A DNA stretch of 64,000 bases from contig NC_081406.1 in assembly GCF_030272615.1 (NCBI RefSeq), forward strand, positions 167,197,521-167,261,520, given 5' to 3'. This document shows positions 44,460 to 56,445 of the stretch, one piece after another. Made by a program: the position numbers and the translations under genes. How positions within the stretch are numbered: the stretch's first letter is position 1; each line of letters begins with the position of its first letter. The notes beneath the pieces are model-generated. The model saw nothing but the letters and a program-made list of their open reading frames with translations, had not been told where the DNA came from and did not search any database. This stretch comes from Cryptomeria japonica. Its lineage: Eukaryota; Streptophyta; Pinopsida; Cupressales; Cupressaceae.

Positions 44460-46707
44460 GTCTTGACCAAGATGTGTAAGATTAGATGAAAATAGAAAGA
44501 GTATGAAAGACCAAGAGTTTGGATGGAATGTAAATGAATCTGAAGTGTACTTGCAATGTCCAAAGTGTAAGACCAAGTATGTATGTAGTAGAGTAGGTGT
44601 GACTTCCAAAGAGATGATAGTTTCTCTTGATGAGGTAAGTTGACCTTGACTCTAAGTAAGACCAAATGAGACCCAAAGGTGATAGACCTTGATGAGGGAC
44701 CACTTAGCAAAATGTTGCTGTATGTAGTGTGTTTGACAAAATGAGGACAAGCAAGTGACCTTTTGACTCAAGTTTAGACAAATGTGAATGTAATGTAAGG
44801 TGTAAAGTAATGATGGACTTTGTGAGACCCAAAGATAGGCTGAATTCTAGATGAAAACCCGGAGAGATAACCTAGGAAGCTCGATAAGTTTGTTTGCTGG
44901 ACCATAAAAGTTTTTCAATTCTGAACACATACGTGCCTATATACTTCACAGATGCGATTAAATGACACAGACGTGGTTCGGTCAGACACAGACGCGTTTC
45001 TGAATTTTTATAAATGAATTTTGCTCAAGAGAACACATATGTGTTTCTACCCTTCACAGACGAGGCTAGATGACACAGACACAATTCTATCAGACACAGA
45101 TGTGTTTCTGGAAACTGAGTGCAATTTTTCCAATTTGTAAAGTTGTTTGTTGTGACCCAATCTGAGTTTTTTGACTGTTTTTCCGTGACAAGAGGACACA
45201 ATGTTGATGAGGACTGAATGATTGCAAAATGTTGATGAGGACTCAATGTTTGCAAGTGTGTAGACTCAAAACGACTCAAAGAAAAGTGTGTTGTTTGATG
45301 TAAAAAAGTTTTGCATACACTTGAAGACACAAAAGACACAATGTTTTGATGTTTGGTCTTGAATGTTTGATTATTCAAAATAAGACAAGCACAATTCTTG
45401 TGGTTGGCCAAGACAATAGTTGTTGATCCCACATGGGGTTTCCCCCGAGGCTACGCTATTTAGAGCGGATACTTAGATGCTTGACCCCACTAGCTCCACC
45501 CTCGACACTCACTTCTCTGGGGTAGCCAAGCACTAGTCCCCATGAAAACTCCCCGTGGTGAACTTTGTATCTCTACTAAGAACCGTATGTGTGTGGGTCG
45601 CTCCAGAGGTCCGACCTCCTGACCCAACAACTAGAAGGATTTTGGCTTTCTAAAACAAAAAGGTGCTAGTAAGGGCATCCGCTCATGTGGCCATACATGC
45701 GGCGCTTTCAGCTCTGTAAATACAGAAGGCTCCTAGGTGGTAGGGGTTACGCCCTACAACTGATCAAATAAATTTGATCAAATGGGTTTATGGGGAGACA
45801 TAGTGTCGGTATGAACTAATCAGCACACGTTATCCATAGTTTTCACCATGAATGCAGTTGTTTATAGTGGTTTGGAAGAGGATGGCTTTTCCTCGCTACC
45901 ACTTGGGTCGTTCTCTCCTCACTAGTAGTCCCAATGACCACACAGGGAGACAGACCCTCTAAAGATGTAACAAAAAGAGTCTATTGCCCAAAACACAAAA
46001 GACACTGGTTCAATTTTAATGCACCAATTGAAGTGTTTGATAATCTATGAAAACAAGGCACATAATAAAGATCAAAAGAAAAACCCTTGTCAAGGTCCTG
46101 CAAGAAAGATTTGTTAGTAGTTTGGATTGTTTCAAATGATCACCCCTTCCTGCAAATACACAAGTTAGGTAAATTTTAGATCCAAAAGACTTTGTGAAAT
46201 AGGGGTCTTCGACAAAACGATTTTACTTTCAAGACAAGCTGCACCAATTTCGTTAGCTAGATTAGAAAATGTTAGTTCAATATAAACCAGATCTGAAATC
46301 CGAATAATGAAATAAAACCTCGAAACTGGATAAGAAACTGAAATGCAAAAGCTAAAACATAAACGCAGTTAACACTAACACAAACACTACAGAAAAATGC
46401 AAACATGGCTAGGTCTGACACAGACGCGTCTTCGGAACACCAACACACCTCCCGAACACAGACGTGTCTGAATGCTTCATAGACGTGATTTAGAAACAAA
46501 AATGCGACCCTGCAATCTGCAAAAAAAATAAAACTAGTGTCGAGATGCAGGTGCGAGTCCAGAGATTACATACGTGACAGAAAATAAAAAACGCAATCTC
46601 AAAATGCACAAATACAAAAATGTCAAAATATTGTCGGAAATATCAGATCTGCAACTTCAAAAACACAAAATCTGCAACAAAAGATGTTAAATGCAAAAGG
46701 GACAAGA
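44460..46707 (-). other. Untranslated leader of the Tat element
   Basis: About 2.2 kb without coding motifs. It has two imperfect copies (period about 108 bp) of a block starting GAACACATACGTGC at 44923 and GAACACATATGTGT at 45031. ACAGACGCGT-type words recur near 44980, 46410 and 46460. Confidence 0.7.
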
Positions 46708-46725
46708 GTCCCACCGGGCGTGCCA
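46708..46725 (-). promoter_or_regulatory. Primer-binding site of the Tat element
   Basis: The minus strand reads TGGCACGCCCGGTGGGAC, three bases from the LTR. It starts with the obligatory TGG but is not the initiator-Met PBS used by the other elements here. I do not assign the tRNA. Confidence 0.8.
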
Positions 46726-46728
46726 AAA

Positions 46729-47456
46729 TGTTTATGGTGAAAGTGGAAACAACAATAACATTGAAAGACTAAATGAATTCAACCACAAAACCCTAGCCTA
46801 ACAACAACAAAGATCCACCATAACATATGAAGATTACCTAAGACAATGCAAATCAAATGAAATCACAAAGATTATACCATCACATGTCCAATAGGGTTTG
46901 GATCTCCATTCTTCCTATCTCCATTGATCTTGCTTGATATATTTGCTCTCAGATTTTATGTGTGCACTATAGCTTCAACAAAGAACGGAAATGTGGTTGC
47001 AAGTAGGCTTGATCGCATATGCAAGTTTGAAAGCGTAGTGTAGTCGGGGAGTCAACTGATTAGGGTTGATAATGAAGGAAGCATCTCCTTATATAGAAGA
47101 CACTATAAGAAATGGAGGGATAAAATTGAGAGGTGTAAAAGATAAATGGTCGGCTAGGATTAGAGGGTAGGTAGAAGAAATAAGAAAATAATAATAGGGT
47201 AGGTAGTGTATGAATTAAGAGATGAATGGCATGTGTCATGGGTAGAAAAGGTTAATGAATTAATTAAATAAATAAATATTCATTTAATTAATAAAGGAAG
47301 TGGGATCAATTAAATAAATAAAATATTTATTTAATTTAGGAAAAAAAATAATTTAAATAAATAAAGATTTATTTAATTAATAGAAGAATTAGGCTAAAAT
47401 AATTAAATAAATAAAGATATTTATTTAATTAGACTGGACAATTTTAGGTGTCTACA
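46729..47456 (-). repeat. 5' LTR of the Tat element
   Basis: TGTTTATGG...GTGTCTACA on the plus strand, 728 bp, with a minus-strand CTATATAAGG near 47087-47096. It differs from the other LTR by few substitutions, but by two indels in the AT-palindrome zone. Confidence 0.95.
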
Positions 47457-47533
47457 GATAGATTTTAATATATTTATTTAAAAATTATTTTCATTTAGTT
47501 ATTATTTTGTATGCAATTTTGAATAATTGTATA

Positions 47534-48056
47534 ACTAGTAACCTATATTTAAAAAATATATGTAAAATATGCAGAGAGATATCTTACATTTGTAAAATAA
47601 ATGTTTTTTTAAAATACTAAACATGAAGAATACAAATCCATTAAAGTCCTTCGTGCAAAAAGCTATGAATCTAAGTGGAGACAAGTGGCGAGGGTTCTAT
47701 TTTATTTGGAGTAATAAAATAACACCTCCACAAAAGCTGAAACATGGCATATTTCATGCATTTGCCTGTCATTTGCATGTCAAAAATGGATTTGACATGC
47801 AAATGACAGGCAAATGCATGAAATATGCCATGTTTAAGCTTTTGTGGAGGTGTTATTTTATTACTCCAAATAAAATAGAACCCTCGCCGCTTGTCTCCAC
47901 TTAGATTCATAGCTTTTTGCACGAAGGACTTTAATGGATTTGTATTCTTGGTGTTTAGTATTTTAGAAGAACATTTATTTTTTAATGATTCTCTTCTATT
48001 ATAAGATATCTCTTGGCATATATATATATATATATTTTAAATATAGGTATACTAGT
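47534..48056. mobile_element. 523-bp palindromic (foldback) element
   Basis: The ends are ACTAGT. The inner arms 47626-47784 and 47791-47949 are reverse complements with about two mismatches over 159 bp, around a 6-bp centre. Outer arms are more diverged (GATATCTT at 47577 pairing with AAGATATC near 48002). The two 80-90-codon frames, one on each strand, encode nearly the same peptide only because the DNA is palindromic, so they are not genes. Confidence 0.9.
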
Positions 48057-48299
48057 AAATAATGTGGTAAGAATTTATATTATTGTAGTGCATGTATATT
48101 TTGAAAAATTTGTAATGATATGTACGTAAAATAGAACTCAAAAAAGTTTCCAAAATTATCTTTTAAATAATTTTAATAATAAGACATAATTATAATCTCT
48201 TGAATAAATTCTCTAAAAATAAATCTTACTTTTCAAATAAAATAACTCCTATAAATAAATTAAAATAATTTTTAAAGTGTATTAAACTGATAGTTGGGT

Positions 48300-48700
48300 G
48301 GTCAAAAGGAGGACGGCAAATACAATGATTTTGATAAGGTTGGCAAGGTAAGAGCAGAGGTAGGGAAAAAGGATGTGGTGTAGTTTTCACATTTTCAAGG
48401 GTTTTGTCTAGTGTTTTTGAAGGGTTTTATTTGTTTTCCCTAGCTCAAAACCTAGGTCTTTTTTTGCTTCAGTTTTTTCTGTCTAATTAGTTATTGACTT
48501 GTTAGCCCTGATCATCAATAACTTTAGTTATATCTTAAATCCCTTGTGTTCATGCTTCTACCAGTCACTTTGTCCTAGTGACCTTGTGTTCCTAGTGCTT
48601 CTTAGTATTGTAGGCTCTTATTGTGGGCTCCCTTCTAAAGACATGATGGTGTGAGATGGTGCCAATTGTTCAACTCTCATTTCTTAAAGCTTAAAAATCT
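48300..48700. repeat. Non-coding sequence repeated near 54330-55880
   Basis: Words such as TTAGTTATATCTTAAATCCC, TCATGCTTCTACCA and ATGGTGTGAGATGGTG recur in the same order near 54450-54560 and 55820-55880. Probably part of one retroelement family. Confidence 0.6.
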
Positions 48701-48703
48701 ATC

Positions 48704-48994
48704 TTGGTGGTCTCCACATGGAAATTTATAATTGCATCGTGCAACTTCTGTTACAGGGAAACATGGGAGGAAAGAGTTTGCATATTCTCCAATAAGGGGC
48801 TGGTGGAAACAAAATGGCACTTCATCATTGAGTGCACAACCTATGAGGATATCTGTACACAGTATGCAAAAGGCTTGAAGGTGGACAACATGCACCAGTT
48901 ATTTAAAGAAGATAGGATTAACCATATAGCCAACCTCTTAGTTAAAATTAATAGTAGGAGATCCACCATGGCAAAGAATTTTAAGATAAACTAA
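48704..48994 (+). pseudogene. Possible non-LTR retroelement C-terminal fragment
   Basis: A 96-codon frame. The segment CIFSNKGLVETKWHFIIECT followed by YEDI resembles the Cys-rich module seen after the RT domain in some non-LTR elements (Cys, then ETxxHFIxxC). Key cysteines are mostly lost. The tail (MHQLFKEDRINHIANLLVKI) is helical. The start is unlikely to be real. A weak assignment. Confidence 0.35.
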
Positions 48995-49027
48995 AGTTGT
49001 TGATCTCAATCCCATAGACTATTTAGT

Positions 49028-50155
49028 GTTCAATATCCCAAACAACTGAGAGGGGGTATATCAGCTGTACATTAAAATATTTTACTTTTCCCACAAAAAA
49101 TAGACTCAGTAAACCAATCTTAAATTACTTAACCATAAGTAGATATAAACATGAAAGAACATACACATGAAACACTAAATATGATATGGAAAACCCAAGA
49201 AGGGAAAAACCACGGAGAATGTTAGTTCTCAATATGAAAACACCTGTTAGGATGACACCAATTAAGGTGAATTTTACAAAGATGGCTCACTGCTAGAATG
49301 CTCACTATAGGTGGGCTCAAGTTGCCCAGCTAAAACTGCTAGAAAAAGAAAGAGTGCTCATTGCCTAGAATAAGTAGAAAGAGAGAAAGAATCGATCATT
49401 GAAGCACACAGTTGAACTGCCAAAAGAAACCTTAGGCTCACTACCACGGGTACCAAACAACATCATCACACAACCATATTGATCATCCACAACCAGATAT
49501 AACCTCGCACAAATCAACAGGAGATAGATCTTCTTTTCAATCCAAATTATTCTATATCTTCCTCATTACAATCAATCTTCATTTATATTGATCTTCGAAA
49601 TAGAATTTTCAATTTGGTGAAGGAGATAAAGAAACACAACTCAAAATAGGTCTTCACTAAGCATTCCCTTAGTGGAAAGGAATAAGAAGTGAACCACACC
49701 ACGATGCAACAACACGTTATATAAATGCCACAATCACTAGAGCATAAGGTAGAGTATCTAGGGTCAACCAGACCCAAAATAATCATATCCAAAACCACAA
49801 CTCTAGAGCACACCAATAGGTGTCGAATCAAAATAGAAAGATAAGAACATTAATAACATAAATGAAAAATCTTATCAACAGAACTAGAAATGCGGAGAAA
49901 CGTAGAGCACCACAACCTCTGCCAGAAAACATCATTACTATGTAGACTTTTGAAGCACAACTTTTGGACCTCCAAAACCCGAGAGTAATATCTCAAGGCA
50001 ATATCCAACAACATATCAACACATCATGAACACATTTGCAACATATTAACAATGCAAAGTAAAACCAAACATTGAAACTCAGATTTAGTACATTCACATC
50101 AATTACAATCAATGACAACCATACTGACACGTCAAACATCTTCACATTTGCTACA
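49028..50155 (-). repeat. 3' LTR of a truncated copia element
   Basis: On the minus strand a PPT-like AAAGGGGGAGAT (about 50156-50167) precedes TGTAGCAAATG, which marks the LTR start at 50155. The distal end is placed at TGTTCAATATCCC (49028) by analogy and is uncertain. The related fragment at 22804-24130 supports the family. Confidence 0.55.
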
Positions 50156-50369
50156 ATCTCCCCCTTTGTCATCAATGACAACATTCATCAATGACAAACT
50201 CTCCAAACTTCAAAAAATGACTATATCTCTTTCCCTTTGACATCAAAGACAAAGGTGAACAATAACTCAACTCAGAATCCACATAGCTCCCCCTAAGAGG
50301 AAGCCCCAATAATTAGCCTAGTGTAAAATATGCATGAGGTTCCCTAAACTAATGCACTGCTAAATGCAT

Positions 50370-51240
50370 TTAGTTCAAACTAGGAAGGGGTATGGCTCCC
50401 AACATTTGTCGGAGATACTCAAAAGTATCTTTGCACAAAGCCTGCATAAAGATATCCACAACTTGCTCTTTTGTGGGTACATATTCAAGTTTTACTTCAT
50501 TGTCTAGCACTTTTTCCCTCAAGAAATGATAGCGAATAGAAATATGCTTTGTTCTAGGATGCAGTACCAATTTTTTAGAGATATTGATTGCACTTGTATT
50601 GTCACACATGATTGAGATCGGTTAATCAAAGATCACGCCAATATCCTTTAATGTATGTTTCATCCAAAGTACTTGAGTCCAATATGATGTAGCTACAATA
50701 TACTTAGATTTTGCGATTGATAAAGATACATAAATTTGCTTCTTACTTAACCATGCAACTAACTGGGGGCCAAGGAAAAATGATCCACCGCTAGGACTTT
50801 TTCTATCATCAACACTTCCTGCCCAATCTACATTAGTATAAGCATTCAGAGTAAAGTCTAATCCTTTGGGATACCACAATTTGAAACCTTATGTTCCTTT
50901 CAAATATCTGAATATCTTCTTTACTTCAACAACATGAAATTCTTTTGGTTCTTGTTGAAATCTGGCTGCAAGACAAACAACATACATGATATTCAGTCTA
51001 GTAGTAGTCAAGTATAACAATCCTCCAATCATTGATCTCTATTTGCTTGCATCAGCTTTTGGAGATTTATCACCATTAGTCAATTTTCATCCAATAGTCA
51101 TAGGAGTACATACCGGTTTGAAATTCTCCAATCCAAACTTCTTCAATATCTCTCTAACATACTTTGATTCAGAAATGAAAACACCTTTAATGTTTTGATT
51201 CACTTGGAGGAAGACATGCCTTTGTGAGAATGCAACCTAC
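50370..51240 (-). pseudogene. Copia reverse transcriptase end and RNase H
   Basis: Upstream (about 50880-51240) the minus strand still reads RT C-terminus: KKFGLENFKPVCTPM, SMIGGLLYLTTTR, KKIFRYLKGT. RNase H follows: the family AYTDADWAGS appears as AYTNVDWAGS, DDRKSPSGGSFFLG is clear, and the second acidic motif reads SIAKSKY where a Glu is expected. After one TAA comes MCDNTSAINISK and HPRTKHISIRYHFLREKV. Two active-site acids are lost. It ends with a short tail before the PPT and LTR. The element is cut off upstream of 51240. Confidence 0.85.
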
Positions 51241-51392
51241 AATCTTCCACTTGGTATAAGGATATTATTTAGTATTTATAGACCATGTCATGTAGGGAGG
51301 ATATAAATGAAAGTAAAAAAGAACCCTCAAATCACAAGGTATCAAATACACTATGCTACAAATTTCTTTATATTGGAAGAATAAGGATGATG

Positions 51393-51588
51393 ATTTGTTG
51401 AAGTGTGTATAAGAAGCTCAAACCTCAAATATATTAACAAAAAAAAATAGAGATTCTGAGGTCATTACATAACCAAGACAATTTCCCATAATATCATTAG
51501 GTTTGGTTATTGTTGGCTTACACTATTTTGTTGATGTGCAAAAAAAGGTAAGAGTTCTTCAAATCGAAAGAATAGAGATTGTCACTTG
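51393..51588. repeat. Left copy of a long direct duplication beside a solo LTR
   Basis: From TTTGTTGAAGTGTGTA at about 51394 the sequence resembles the DNA starting immediately after the solo LTR (53058 onward: CTTGTTGAAGTGTGTA, CCTCAAAGATATTAACA, CATAACATGGCCTAGACAA). Similarity fades after about 120 bp. Confidence 0.6.
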
Positions 51589-53057
51589 TGTAATGTCCCT
51601 ATTTTTGGAGAAGAATTAATTAATTAATTTAATTACTTAAGTTGTCCAAAATATTTTTTATTTTTCATGGATAGCTTAATTAATTATTTAAATTAATAAT
51701 ATTAAGTTAATTATTTATAAAGTTGTCAAATAAATTAAAATTAAAAAATGACTTTATATTTAATTAATTTAATAAAGTGACTAATTTAATATTATTTCAT
51801 AAAGTCACTTCTAGAAGCTTATGGATGTTGGGGTGAAAAAGTATTAAAGGAGATCAAGATGAAGCTTGAAGGCAACTTGGAATTGGGATTTTGATTTTGA
51901 TTGGGTTTTGTAGAATCCAGACTTTGGTCTTTTTGCATTGAGGAGGTGATACTTTAGTCATCTCGAGTGTGCTTGATTTGTGGCCAAGGGCCAACCTTGC
52001 TTAAGTTCATTTTTTGAGAAGGGTTTAAGGATATTGTGAATGCTTGAGGATTTCATCGATCCTTTCAAGAAGACTGTTATCACCTGTTCATATTTGAGTT
52101 TTAATTTCAGACATCTTCAGACTGCCATCAATTTTGGAAAAACCACGATCATGGAGAGTACTTCAGCCAGTGGTTATTTTGGCATCTATGTGTGCATCGT
52201 TTTATTAAAGGAAGCAAGACGAACTCTCTAGGAGCATATTGGAGGAGAAATTAAGGGGTTTCAGGTTATATACCAGATCTGAAGCAAGTCCGATCAGTCC
52301 TCTTATACCCCACGATTTAGCTCATAACTTCATCATAGTGCATTGAAAACATCCCTAGGTTATAGCGCCCACTTGGGAGGAGTTCAACAATGATGTTTTA
52401 TGCTTGAAAGGGAGCGAAGGGGTTGTTATTCATTCATTACTGTCACCTACTTTAGAACATGGGCGATTTTGGTGAAGTCTTTGACTTGGTACAAAGGAGG
52501 CACAAAGACACTGGATATTGCTAGTTTCTTCATCTACACTTCAAGGCGCTCCATTTAGGTTCTCTTTTGACATTGCTTGAATAAGTTTTCAGTGATATAT
52601 GAGTGAATTCTTGCTGCCATTAATACTTAGAAAATTTTGAGTCATGCTTCATTTGTAAGCCAAGTTTGGGCCATTGTTTTGATATTGTAATCAATCTATT
52701 ATCTATAATAAAAGGGAGGAATAAGGTTGTATTTAATTCTTATGTTGTGGCTTCAATCTCTGAGATGCATACCAGATATTTGATAAAATGACAGTCAGTT
52801 GTTGATGCCCATTCTTACTATGAAAATCATGTATATGCATTGGAAGAGTCAAATAGAAATTGTTATGTGTTGCGCTTCTAGTTCAAACACTATTGAGGTT
52901 ATTTTGAAATCTTTATTAGTGTTGTGGTGTCAATAACTTGCATTGTATCAGACTGAAACTCAAATCAGCAGACTGTGACCTGTAAGTAAAGTATTTGACA
53001 ATATTCCTTGCGTCAAAAACAACCATTTCTACACCTATATGAGCAGGGGATATTACA
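51589..53057 (+). mobile_element. Solo LTR (TGTAATGTCCC...GGGGATATTACA)
   Basis: The termini pair as inverted repeats. The 5-bp flanks are ACTTG and TCTTG. No internal domain or second LTR is present. The 63-codon frame at 52040-52231 has no domain. The termini resemble those at 3002, 10752, 13257 and 28890. The GGGATATTACA end suggests plus orientation by comparison with the PBS-anchored LTR at 3002. Confidence 0.75.
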
Positions 53058-53229
53058 TCTTGTTGAAGTGTGTAGATGAAATTCGAGCCTCAAAGATATT
53101 AACACAAATGAACAATGGAGTCCATGGAGATCATAACATGGCCTAGACAACCACCCATAGAATGATTAAGTCGCCAAAAATGGTTAGAAAATTTGATGTA
53201 TGTCAAATATTTTCTGGCAAGATGAAACG

Positions 53230-54130
53230 CACTAGTGCATTGCCCCTTCAAACCATCACCATCAAATCACCTTTCTAGCAATGGGGCATTAACTTCATTA
53301 AAGAAAATTCAGATAAACCTAGTGGGGGATATAAATGGATTAAATTGGTTGCTACTACTTACTTCACTATGTGGATTAAACCTAGTGGGGGATAGAAATG
53401 GATTAAATTGGTTGCTACTACTTACTTCACTATGTGGATTGAGGAAATCCCTACCAAGAAAGTAACTAGCATTTTTTTTTGAAACATGTTGTTATCAAGT
53501 TTGGAGCCCTTTCAAACTAATTACAGACAATGCAATGTGTTTACGATAAGAGGAATTCATGGATTACTTAAATATTTATGGAAAAAAATTATTTTTCTCT
53601 TTCTTATATAACTCACAAGGAAGTGGATTTAAGCAGAATCAAGTAACAAAATCTTGATGAAGATCATGAAGAGGATGATAAGGAAGAATAAAAAATTCTT
53701 GGATTCTAAGTTAAAGCTTACACTATGGATAGATAGGGTTACTATAAAATTTTATCAATATGGATCGGATGGAAAGTTTCCCATAAAAAATCCTAATGCA
53801 TATTTATAAGTTTATCTAAGAATATGATCAATATGTGGATGATGCAATAGTTGTTAGGATAAACAATTTGGTAGAGCTTGATGAATCAGGGAGATTGGCT
53901 TAGAAATTAAGTTTGAAGAAGAAATAAGTGAAGTACCTATTTGATAAGAATTCTTTAGATAAAAAAATCCAAATTTATGATTTGGTCTTGATGTGGAATG
54001 CAAGGGTACAAGATAAAGGAAAGCATGGAAAATTCAACCTAATCCAGGTTCACCCATATTTGGTCATCACCACCCATGATAAAAATTCAAACTTTTTGTA
54101 AAATATTAATAAGGAGTTTTAGGAATTGCT
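53230..54130 (+). pseudogene. Ty3/gypsy integrase relic
   Basis: Frames shift several times, but the order is clear: NFIKENSDKPSGGYKWIKLV then YFTMWIEEIPTKKVTS (first catalytic region), LITDNAMC (second Asp), a EEFMDYLNIYG stretch, a YNSQGSG word where PQGNG is expected, and near 53990 a DLVLMWNARVQDKGKHGKFN segment of the C-terminal domain. A 63-bp in-frame tandem duplication (53315-53377 and 53378-53440) repeats the first catalytic region. No RT or LTR is joined to it with confidence. Confidence 0.75.
53315..53440. repeat. 63-bp in-frame tandem duplication within integrase
   Basis: AAACCTAGTGGGGGATA begins at 53315 and 53378. The copies are near identical and add 21 codons. Confidence 0.9.
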
Positions 54131-56445
54131 AGTGCATGGGAAATTCATGAAATCCTATTTTTCTTCATAAAATAGGTCCATTTAGTGCATATTGTATTTT
54201 TATGTATATGTTGTATAGTAATTTGTTTTGTCATGTTTGTCTTGTCTTCCTCCTAAAGTTTTGGATCCTCACTTTGTTTCTCTAAAACATGTATCCCCAA
54301 CTAGAGCCATTGGTGTAGTTTATGCATTTTCTAGGGTTTTACCTAGTATTTTAGAATTTTATTTATTTATTTTTTGTAGCTTGAACCCTTGGTATTTTTG
54401 GCTGTGTTTCTTTTTGTCTAATTGGTTGTTGAATTTCTAGCGTCGATAGTCTTCAACTCAAGATATATCTTAAATGCCTTACGTTCATGCCTCTACCAAC
54501 CCATTCATCCTAGTGACCTTATGTTCCTAGTCACCACAAGTGTCTTATGTTCATGCCTGTGACCTATTCATCCTAGTGACCTTGTGTTCATAATCACCAC
54601 ACATGCCTTTTAATTACTTAAAAATGAATGAATTATTTCTAATGACATCCATGAGACCATTCGTCTATGGGACCAAGGGCAACATTGTTAACACTTTTCA
54701 GGTTCTTTTCATTATCAGCTATTGTATCGTGGATCTCAATTAAGAAGCCCATAGTTTTGTAAAGTCTAGCCTCCTCAAATAGCTCCTTAAGTCTATAAAA
54801 AATAAGCATATATATATGATGGCCCCCACATTTTGTCTAAGAAAGCACCAAAAATCATCATCTCATTGGATTGCTAAAGGTTTATCTATACAAGTTCCCT
54901 AGGTTTGTAAAGTCTCTAATTATGCTAGCATGAAATCACAGTATGTGTCATATTTGTTAGTAGGCCCATATCCATTAGGATTTTCTCTTTAGTGCATGTT
55001 AATATAGTACTTTGTTATAATAGTCCACATGTCACCTTGCTATTACATCACATTCTCTCTCTATATTGCAAGTCCATATATATCATAAATCTTGTAGCTA
55101 CACAATACCATGAAATGACAACATGTGTCCCCTTTTTTAAAAAATGGGTCTCAAAATTTTTGAGTTCCTCGATAAAAATTATTGACCCTACCATTCTCCA
55201 AGCTAGGGGAGATGACCCAATAGTTTAGCACCCCAACTTCACACTTCTTAAAATCCTATGAGGAAATTCCAAACCACTCCCATTTTTTGTAGTAGCTTAC
55301 TTGGCAAGTACCCCTTTTTATACCTAAGATTTTAGCACCACATCATCAAATATGATGCCACATCAACATGCTTTTTTCCAAGGTGTCCAAAACAACTGAA
55401 ATAAAAGGTGAGACCAATGGTCATGCAAAAGGGAGACCCATACTTGTCCCAATGATGTGGCATCACATGCTTGGTTGCTTTTAACAAATATGGGTAGTTA
55501 TAATTAGAAATAACAACTTTAAAGTCACAAATATTGGTGCAATGTTGTCAAAAAAGTTGGACATTAAATCAACAAGTGTGGGTATTAAATCAACAACTAC
55601 TATCACAACCATTGGAACACGCTCAAGTATCGGGTCCTCTCCCCTACATGTCAAGTCTAAATTGCATTGCATTCATTATATTGTAGTTTCATCTATAAGG
55701 GAATATCTAAGGTTGCGATGTTGTAAGATGTTGATGTGTGTCCTAGATCAAAAGGCCTACATTTCCATTGCATCCTTCCTTCATATCATAGCATTTGTTA
55801 GTATTGCAAGCTCTTCTTGTGGGCTTCCTTTTCAAGATTTGATGGTGTGAGATGGTGTCAAGTGTTCGTTTATCATTTCTTAAAGCATAAACCTACATCT
55901 CAATATCTTCCATGCGCAAGTAAGAAATTCCCAGCCTATCCCAAAATCTTTTGAGGAGATGGAGGAGATACTTATGCCATCAATTTTGATTGGTGAAGGT
56001 GACGTGAAGTCCAATATCCAATGGATATAATATTTAATTAAAATTTTCCTTTCATATTCAAATCCATAAATGAAAATGATGTTGTGAATTTGGATATCTC
56101 AACCTCAATAAATTAATGAAGCTAGAGAATGAAATAGTAAGGTTCTTAGCATTGGATGACTCAAAGATAGAAAATGATGATTACAAAACTCATATGACCA
56201 TTGTGAATAATTTTTTTGTTGATGATACCATTTTTGGTTGAGGCTAGTCACTATGAGTAAATCAAATCTATAGTTTTAGATAAAAATATGCATTATGGAC
56301 AAGATGATCATATGGTTCTCATCTCAGTGGCCTAAAAAATAAAGTGTTTACAATATGGATAGATACATGAGGTTAATAATACATATTTTCATTTTAATAT
56401 ATCATCAAGTTTTAGTAGTAGTGTCCTATTTAATAGCACGAGAGA
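54131..56445. other. Non-coding interval, decayed retroelement sequence
   Basis: No supported gene. Parts near 54330-54600 and 55790-55890 repeat sequence from 48400-48700. A short local duplication of the phrase around CATCCTAGTGACCTT lies at 54500-54600. Frames such as 55542-55850 have no domain. Confidence 0.5.

Larger units (their letters stand above)
31634..47456 (-). mobile_element. 15.8-kb Tat-type Ty3/gypsy retrotransposon with antisense PMD frame
   Basis: LTRs at 31634-32338 and 46729-47456, a PBS beside the right LTR, and a PPT beside the left LTR define a minus-strand element. The 5-bp flanks are CATAG and GATAG. Order in its own direction: leader, gag, protease, RT, RNase H, second RNase H-like domain, integrase, a long 3' region. 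Tat features are the LIDGGVG protease, FRDINKACPKDDFPLPNID and MPFGLKNAGATYQR in RT, and a GDSQLV domain before integrase. It is inactive: several stops and at least one frameshift, plus an internal deletion. The 3' region carries a coding frame on the opposite strand (33556-35478). Confidence 0.92.

Noticed and set aside
47623-47922. Two nearly identical 80-90-codon frames on opposite strands
   Set aside because: The DNA is a palindrome, so one peptide is read from both strands. There is no sign of selection.
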